A DNA stretch of 64,000 bases from Aureococcus anophagefferens (Eukaryota; Sar; Pelagophyceae; Pelagomonadales; Pelagomonadaceae): contig NW_008705585.1 of assembly GCF_000186865.1 (NCBI RefSeq), positions 354,955-418,954 on the forward strand, given 5' to 3'. Below are positions 59,248 to 64,000 of the stretch, piece after piece. Made by a program: the position numbers and the translations under genes. A model generated the notes under the pieces. It saw only the letters and a list, made by a program, of their open reading frames with translations, ran no database searches and was not told where the DNA came from. Each line of letters begins with the position of its first letter. Position 1 is the first letter of the stretch.

Positions 59248-60933
59248 TCAATTGCAGTGCCGCCCGAACAAATCGAGCGTCCCCGTCGAGCCCGTCCCCG
59301 CCTCGTCCGCCGGCGGCGACGCGGGCGCGACGGGGGTCTGGCCCCGGTCGTAGAGGGCGCGCAGCGCGCGGACGGCCGCCGCCGCGCGGCGCGGCGCGTC
59401 GAGCGACTCGCGCGGCGCCGCGTCGTCGCCGCCCGCGGCGAGGAGCGCCGCGCCCAGGCCCCGGAGCCGCGCCGGCGCGCCGGCGGGCGGCGCGCTCCGG
59501 AGCTCGGCCTCGACGGCGTCGTCGACGGCGTCGTCGTCCGCGAGCGCCGCGGCCAGCGCCGCCGCGGCGTGGCGCCGCGCGTGCGTCACGTCCGCGCCCG
59601 GCGCCAGGAGCGCGAGCGTCTCCGCGGCGACGCGCGTCGCGGCGACGCGGCGGTCGCCCGCGGTGGCCAGGAACGCCAGGAGCGCCGCGGCGAGCGGCGG
59701 CGCCGCGTCGGCGACCGCGGCGCCGTCCGGCGGCGGCGGCGGCGGCGACGCGTCGTCGAAGAGCGCCGCGGGCGGCGGCGGCGCCGTCGTGAGGTCCGCG
59801 AGGAGCGCCGCGGCCGTCCCCGCGGCGTCCGGCAGCCCCCGGCGCGTGAGGGCAGCCGCGGGCGCGGCCGCGAGCGCCGCCTGGAGGCAGAGGCACGCGT
59901 TCGCGGCGACGCAATCGCCGCCGGCGAGCGCCGCGGCCGCCTTGGCCAAGAATATGTCGAGCGCCGCGACGACGGCGGTGGGGCGCGTCACGGACCGGAA
60001 GAAGAGGGCGAAGACGTAGAAGGCCGCCGCGCGCTCGCGCTCGCCCGCGACGCCGTCGACGCCCGTCGCGGCCAGAAATTCCAAAAAGTGGTCGACGACG
60101 CACGTCTCGAGCGCCGCGGCCAGCGGCCCGTGCGCGTCGCCCAGGTCGAAGACGTCCTGCGCGTAGAAGAAGAGATCCTCCAAGGCCGTCGCCGCGCCGT
60201 CGAGGTGGCCCGCGGGGCCCTTGGTCGCTTTGACCGCCAAAGCGCCGAATTCCTCGACCAAGACGCCGACGACGGCGTCGCAGACCGCGGTCACGGACTC
60301 CTCGCGGTTCACGCACCGCCGCACGTGGTCGTCGTCGACGCGCCAGACGTTGAGCAGCGTCGTCAGCGCCGCCGTGCGCGCCATCCCGTCCGCGCCAGCC
60401 CGCGCGCACGCGACGGCCGCCTGATGCAGGGGAAACCGCGTCGCGGAGTCGTCGACGAAGAACTGGGCCGTCATCGCGTCGAGCCGCAGGCTCAGCGTCT
60501 TCAGCAAGCTCACGAAGTGGGCGAACAGCTCCTCGTCGCAGGACCGGCGCCGGAAGGGCCCGTGCCCCAGGAGCGCGTTCACGTAGTTCGACGACAGCAG
60601 CAGGTAGAGCGACGTCTTGTGGCGCACGTTCTGCACGAGGATCGCCACGGTCTGCAACACCTGCACCTGGATGCGCAGCCGCGGCGCCGCCGCCGTCGCC
60701 AGCGCGACGAGCAGGCCCATCATCTGCTTCTCGACGAAGTACTCGAAGAACGCCTCCGAGTGGCGCTCGCCGTAGATGATCATCTCGGCGAGCGCGCGGA
60801 TGAGCTCGACGGCGCGGCCCTCCCAGTCGTCGCGCGGCGGGGCGCGCGGCGCCGGCGCGCAGACGCGGTTCCGGTAGATGGCCTCGAGGCGGCTGCAGGT
60901 GCTCGCGAGGTCCTTGAGGCTGTAGTCCACCAT
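59248..60933 (-). CDS. CLEC16A: CLEC16A/Ema/TT9 family protein (FPL domain), N-terminal part
   Basis: The first ~200 residues match the FPL domain of CLEC16A (animals), Ema (fly) and GFS9/TT9 (plants): MVDYSLKDLASTC, ELIRALAEMIIYGERHSEAF, FEYFVEKQMMGLLVAL, TVAILVQNVRHKTSLYLLLS, FVSLLKTLSLRLDAMTAQFF and FPLHQAAVACAR. These peripheral membrane proteins act in endosome maturation, mitophagy and vacuolar trafficking. The C-terminal half is Ala-rich with helical repeats and ends at TGA 59248, probably by read-through into an intron; the last exon is likely 58720-59181. Start ATG 60933. Confidence 0.8.
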   Translation of the reverse strand: MVDYSLKDLASTCSRLEAIYRNRVCAPAPRAPPRDDWEGRAVELIRALAEMIIYGERHSEAFFEYFVEKQMMGLLVALATAAAPRLRIQVQVLQTVAILVQNVRHKTSLYLLLSSNYVNALLGHGPFRRRSCDEELFAHFVSLLKTLSLRLDAMTAQFFVDDSATRFPLHQAAVACARAGADGMARTAALTTLLNVWRVDDDHVRRCVNREESVTAVCDAVVGVLVEEFGALAVKATKGPAGHLDGAATALEDLFFYAQDVFDLGDAHGPLAAALETCVVDHFLEFLAATGVDGVAGERERAAAFYVFALFFRSVTRPTAVVAALDIFLAKAAAALAGGDCVAANACLCLQAALAAAPAAALTRRGLPDAAGTAAALLADLTTAPPPPAALFDDASPPPPPPDGAAVADAAPPLAAALLAFLATAGDRRVAATRVAAETLALLAPGADVTHARRHAAAALAAALADDDAVDDAVEAELRSAPPAGAPARLRGLGAALLAAGGDDAAPRESLDAPRRAAAAVRALRALYDRGQTPVAPASPPADEAGTGSTGTLDLFGRHCN

Positions 60934-61103
60934 GGTCGGCGCGCGGGAGCTGGCGGCGCGCCGCGGCGATGGGCCGAGGACTCGGTGCCTTATAGGTTCG
61001 TTGCGCTACGTTTTGGGTGCGGTGACGGGCTTTGGCAGGCGCCGCGAAGCGCTCCCCATCGGTGCTGGCTTGTGGCAAATTTACGCAATGTTGACTTCAA
61101 TGT

Positions 61104-62393
61104 TTACTCCGCAACGCTCTCCAGCGCGAACACCGCGTCGAGCTTGCGGAGCTTCGTGCCCGGCAGGAGGCCGTCGTCGCGGTCGAAGAGGGGCCGCTTG
61201 CGCTTGGCGACGGCCGCGGCCGTCGCCGACGTCGGCGGCGGCGGCGCGAACGCGGGCGCGGCGGCGGCGAGCGCGTCGTAGTCCGCGGCGAGGCCGCGGG
61301 GCGCGTCGTCGGCCGGGTCGCTCGAGGCGCAGGCCGCGGCGAGGGCGGCGACGGTCGGCGCGTAGTGCGTCGCGAAGGCCGCGAGCTCGTGGAGCCGCGG
61401 CGCGGCCTCGCCGTCGTCGCCCGGTTCCGCGGCGCCGTCGTCGTCGAGCAGCGCGCGGCACGTCTCGCAGGCGTTGGCGGCGTCGCGGATGGCGCCTAAC
61501 GCCCGCGCGGCGGCCCGCGGCGGCGCCGCGAGCGCCGCCGTCGCGAGCTTCTTCACAAAGGCCGCGCGGTGCTTCTCGGGGACGCGCTTCGACGCGAGGC
61601 ACGGCCCGAGCACGTCCGCGAGCAGGTCCGGGTGCGCGGCGAGGATCGCCGGCGTCACGAGGGCGAAGAGGCGCTCGAAGAAGCGCGGCGCCTCGAGGCG
61701 GTGGTGCGCGACGAGCCGGAAGACGCCCTTGAGCGCGAAGATCGCGAGTTCGTCGTCCTTGAACGCGGCGAGGTAAAAGTCCCCGAGGCGCAGCGGGTCG
61801 CCGAGGGTCGCGAGGACGTCGTCGGCGACGTGGGCCAGCACTTTCGCCGCCAGCGCGCCGGACCCGAGGGCGCCGGGCCGCGCGAGCGCCGCGACCCACG
61901 CGTCCGCGCGCGCCTTCTTGAGCTGCTTGCCGTCGCCGGCCGTCGGCAGCGCGACGAGCGCGTCGAAGGCGCCCGCGCGCGTCGCGGCGCCGTCGCCCGC
62001 CGCGGCCTGGGCGCCGCGGTAGGCGCCTAAAAGCAGCGGCTCGCAGGACGCGGCCTCGGCGGCGAGCGCCGCGAGTGCGCCCGCCGACGGCCGCGCGGCC
62101 GCGCGCGCGACGCCCGCGACGACGGCCGCCGCCGCCGCCGCGACGTGGCGCGGCGGCGCGCCCTTGGCGGCGAGCCAGGCCAGCGACCGCACGGCGACGA
62201 CCTCGACGACGTCGTCGCCGTCGCGCGCGGCCCAGGCGCCGGCCACCTCGCCGTAGGCGGCCAAGGACTCGGCGACGTCCTCCTCGTCGGCGAGCGCGGT
62301 TTTCAGCGCGCGGCGCACGCCGTGCAACGCCGCGACCTTCTTTTCGCGGGACGATTTGTCGGCTTTGCGCAGGCGCGCGATTGCTTCGTCCAT
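61104..62393 (-). CDS. NOC4: NOC4-like nucleolar protein (CBF/Mak21 family)
   Basis: The C-terminal half carries the CBF/Mak21 pattern of NOC4: LGDFYLAAFKDDELAIFAL, FFERLFALVTPAILAAHPDL, VPEKHRAAFVKKLATAAL and FATHYAPTVAALAAA, with KLRKLDAVFALE at the end. NOC4 pairs with NOP14 in small-subunit ribosome assembly and export. The N-terminal half is an Ala-rich helical solenoid. Start ATG 62393 (MDEAIARLRKADKSSREKK). Divergent from the ABC transporter with 130 bp between the start codons. Confidence 0.78.
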   Translation of the reverse strand: MDEAIARLRKADKSSREKKVAALHGVRRALKTALADEEDVAESLAAYGEVAGAWAARDGDDVVEVVAVRSLAWLAAKGAPPRHVAAAAAAVVAGVARAAARPSAGALAALAAEAASCEPLLLGAYRGAQAAAGDGAATRAGAFDALVALPTAGDGKQLKKARADAWVAALARPGALGSGALAAKVLAHVADDVLATLGDPLRLGDFYLAAFKDDELAIFALKGVFRLVAHHRLEAPRFFERLFALVTPAILAAHPDLLADVLGPCLASKRVPEKHRAAFVKKLATAALAAPPRAAARALGAIRDAANACETCRALLDDDGAAEPGDDGEAAPRLHELAAFATHYAPTVAALAAACASSDPADDAPRGLAADYDALAAAAPAFAPPPPTSATAAAVAKRKRPLFDRDDGLLPGTKLRKLDAVFALESVAE

Positions 62394-62523
62394 CCTTGCG
62401 TGATCGCCGACGGCAACGCCGGCTTCACCACATTCCGGAACATCTTCACCTCTGCCGCGGGTGGCCACCACCACAGTGTCCTCGAGCAGTCAGCCGATGG
62501 CGTGTTCCGCTGGCCGCCGCGCC

Positions 62524-64000
62524 ATGCACGTCGTGCGGGCATCATCTCTCTTCCTCCTACTCACCTGCGCGCAGGGCCTCGTCGTGCCGCTTCGCGGCCT
62601 CGCCGCGCGCCCCTGCATCCGCCTGCCGCTGCGCCCCTGCATCCGCCAGGGCACGCGGCGTACCCAGCTGCGCGCCGCCAGCGCCGCCGCACCGCCCGCG
62701 ACGGCCGCCCAGAGCGCGAACGTCGACGCCGCGGCGCCCAAGGTCGTCAGTCGCTGGGGCAAGCTCGCGTCGCTCGTCGGGTCCGACGGTCCCATCATCG
62801 TCGCCGCGGGCGTGTCGCTGATCCTCGCGGCGCTGGCGGACGTCGCCGTGCCGCACTTCTCGTCCAAGGCGCTCAACGCCGTCGTCGCCGGCGACGCCGC
62901 CCGCGCGAGCCACCAGCTCGCGGGCCTCGGCGCGGCGTGCCTCCTCGGCGCGGCCTTCACGGGCCTCCGCGGCGGCCTGTTCTGGCTCGCGGGCGTGCGC
63001 GTGGTCAGCCGTCTACGGGTGCGCATGTTCTCGGCGATGCTCCGCCAGGACCTGGGCTGGTTCGACGAGACGTCGACGGGGTCGCTGAACTCGCGGCTGA
63101 GCAGCGACGCGACGCGCGTCGCCGACGTCGTCTCGTTCAACCTAAACATCCTCGCGCGGCAGTCGATCCAGGCCCTCGGCGGCGTCGCGTACCTGTGCTA
63201 CCTGGACGGGCGCCTCGCCGCGCTGACCGTGGCGTTCATGGGTTTAGCATCCGTCTTCGCGGACGTCTACGGGCGCGCGTCGCGGCGCTTCGCGAAAGAT
63301 ACGCAGGATAGGCTCGCGGCGTCGGCCGCGATCGCCGACGAGTCGCTCCGCAACGTGCGCGTCGCGCGGTCCCTCGCGGCGGAGCCGCGGCTCGCGGAGC
63401 GCTACGCGTCCGCCGTCGACGGCGTCACGCGCGTGCAGACGCGCCACGGCCTCTGGTACGGCGTCTCCCGGCTGGCGCTCGGCTCCGCCAAGGGCGCGTC
63501 GAGCGTCGCGACGCTGGCCTACGGCGCGCAGCGCGTCGCCGTCGGCGCGATGACGGGCGACCAGCTCGTGACCTTCCTCTTCTACGCGGCCTACGTCTCC
63601 AACGCGGCCTTTGACGTGGGCGACCAGTGGGCCAAGGTCGAGGAGGCGCTCGGCGCGGGCGCGGAGGCCTTCAAGCTCGCCTACCGCGCGCCGACGTGGA
63701 CCGGCGCGGCGCCGCCGAGCTCCCTGGTGGACGACGCGGCGCCGCCGAAGGCCCGCAATCCCGCGCGCGGCGCGGTGGCCTTCGACGACGTGTCGTTCTC
63801 TTACCCGGCGCGGCCCGACGAGGCCGTGCTCCGGGGCGTGTCGCTGGCCGTGCGGCCCGGCGAGAAGGTCGCGCTCGTCGGCGAGTCGGGCTCCGGCAAG
63901 TCGACGCTCGCGCGCCTCGCTTTGCGCCAGTACGAGGCGTCGTCCGGCGTCGTGTCGCTCGACGGCGACGACGTCCGCGACGTCGCCATGGGCGACCTGT
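62524..64000 (+). CDS. ABC transporter, ABCB/TAP-like half-transporter, truncated by window end
   Basis: From ATG 62524 (MHVVRASSLFLLLTCAQGLV), a probable organelle presequence, a membrane domain follows with type-IV exporter features (GPIIVAAGVSLILAALADVA, MFSAMLRQDLGWFDETSTGS, NSRLSSDATRVADVVS) and then an ABC domain: FDDVSFSYPARPDEAVLRGV and Walker A ALVGESGSGKSTLARLA. The window ends before the signature and Walker B motifs. The intracellular loop with SRLSSDATRV fits ABCB proteins such as TAP, ABCB8/10 or plastid/mitochondrial peptide exporters. The presequence and Ala-rich linker suggest plastid or mitochondrial membrane. The frame is open to the last base. Confidence 0.85.
   Translation, partial: MHVVRASSLFLLLTCAQGLVVPLRGLAARPCIRLPLRPCIRQGTRRTQLRAASAAAPPATAAQSANVDAAAPKVVSRWGKLASLVGSDGPIIVAAGVSLILAALADVAVPHFSSKALNAVVAGDAARASHQLAGLGAACLLGAAFTGLRGGLFWLAGVRVVSRLRVRMFSAMLRQDLGWFDETSTGSLNSRLSSDATRVADVVSFNLNILARQSIQALGGVAYLCYLDGRLAALTVAFMGLASVFADVYGRASRRFAKDTQDRLAASAAIADESLRNVRVARSLAAEPRLAERYASAVDGVTRVQTRHGLWYGVSRLALGSAKGASSVATLAYGAQRVAVGAMTGDQLVTFLFYAAYVSNAAFDVGDQWAKVEEALGAGAEAFKLAYRAPTWTGAAPPSSLVDDAAPPKARNPARGAVAFDDVSFSYPARPDEAVLRGVSLAVRPGEKVALVGESGSGKSTLARLALRQYEASSGVVSLDGDDVRDVAMGDL

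Noticed and set aside
8374..64000. tRNA, rRNA or snRNA genes
   Set aside because: I looked for cloverleaf-like stems with GTTCGA-type loops and for conserved rRNA blocks and found nothing convincing; weak candidates in GC-rich DNA were not reported.

Overview
The window looks like nuclear DNA of a stramenopile alga with a complex plastid, most probably a pelagophyte close to Aureococcus. The evidence is a very GC-rich and gene-dense sequence (about 45 protein genes in 64 kb, often under 150 bp apart), a fucoxanthin-chlorophyll-type light-harvesting protein, several presequences with the ASAFAP-type motif of bipartite plastid targeting, short 46-59 nt introns, and three longer introns built like the introner elements known from Aureococcus and Micromonas. 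Two 50-N gaps show it is a draft scaffold.

Layout. 1-0.5 kb: a ~157-bp tandem repeat. 0.8-9.7 kb: PX-domain protein, 2-oxoglutarate/malate-type mitochondrial carrier, rhodanese membrane protein, HAD phosphatase-like protein, chaperonin CCT6 and ALG3. 9.7-16.3 kb: DPH7, a decayed stretch with an integrase-like relic, a PUB-UBX protein, a plastid fasciclin protein, CacyBP/SIP, an acidic zinc-ribbon protein and a methyltransferase. 16.3-20 kb: an intergenic region bounded by an 18-bp inverted pair, a Na+/Ca2+ exchanger of the NCLX/CCX group, then a repeat-rich kilobase with a gap. 20-31 kb: mitochondrial FAD glycerol-3-phosphate dehydrogenase, a Tim17-family protein, an MFS carrier, a UDP-glycosyltransferase, a membrane protein, a Golgi sulfotransferase-like protein and the light-harvesting protein. 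31-42 kb: CMSS1-like ribosome factor, a papain-like-fold candidate joined by an introner, an 829-bp terminal-inverted-repeat element, a tandem-domain fucosyltransferase-like protein (introner), a GYF protein, a PWWP-like chromatin protein and a MORN3/EF-hand protein (introner). 42-51 kb: a spherulin-4 family secreted protein, a broken FG-GAP/Cys-rich gene, a plastid NTF2-like protein, a dysferlin-domain/Qa-SNARE fusion, a GT15-like mannosyltransferase and a GPI mannosyltransferase across a gap. 51-64 kb: a PP2C/cyclic-nucleotide/pseudokinase fusion, two poorly known proteins, F-box and Armadillo proteins, CLEC16A, NOC4 and a truncated ABC transporter.

Most neighbours are unrelated housekeeping genes arranged as tight divergent or convergent pairs, as expected of a compact eukaryotic genome. 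The one loose theme is glycan assembly: ALG3, GPI mannosyltransferase, GT15, fucosyltransferase-like, sulfotransferase-like and GT1 genes, all acting in the ER, Golgi or cytosol. At least six clear genes change frame by one base inside conserved sequence, so draft-assembly indels are likely.

The strongest signals for a second look are: three introns with 8-bp target duplications, two of them related to each other in opposite orientation; the PP2C-CNB-CNB-pseudokinase protein; the dysferlin/SNARE fusion; two ~830-bp inverted-repeat-bounded regions that fill divergent intergenic spaces; and an exact 11-bp motif found four times outside coding sequence.
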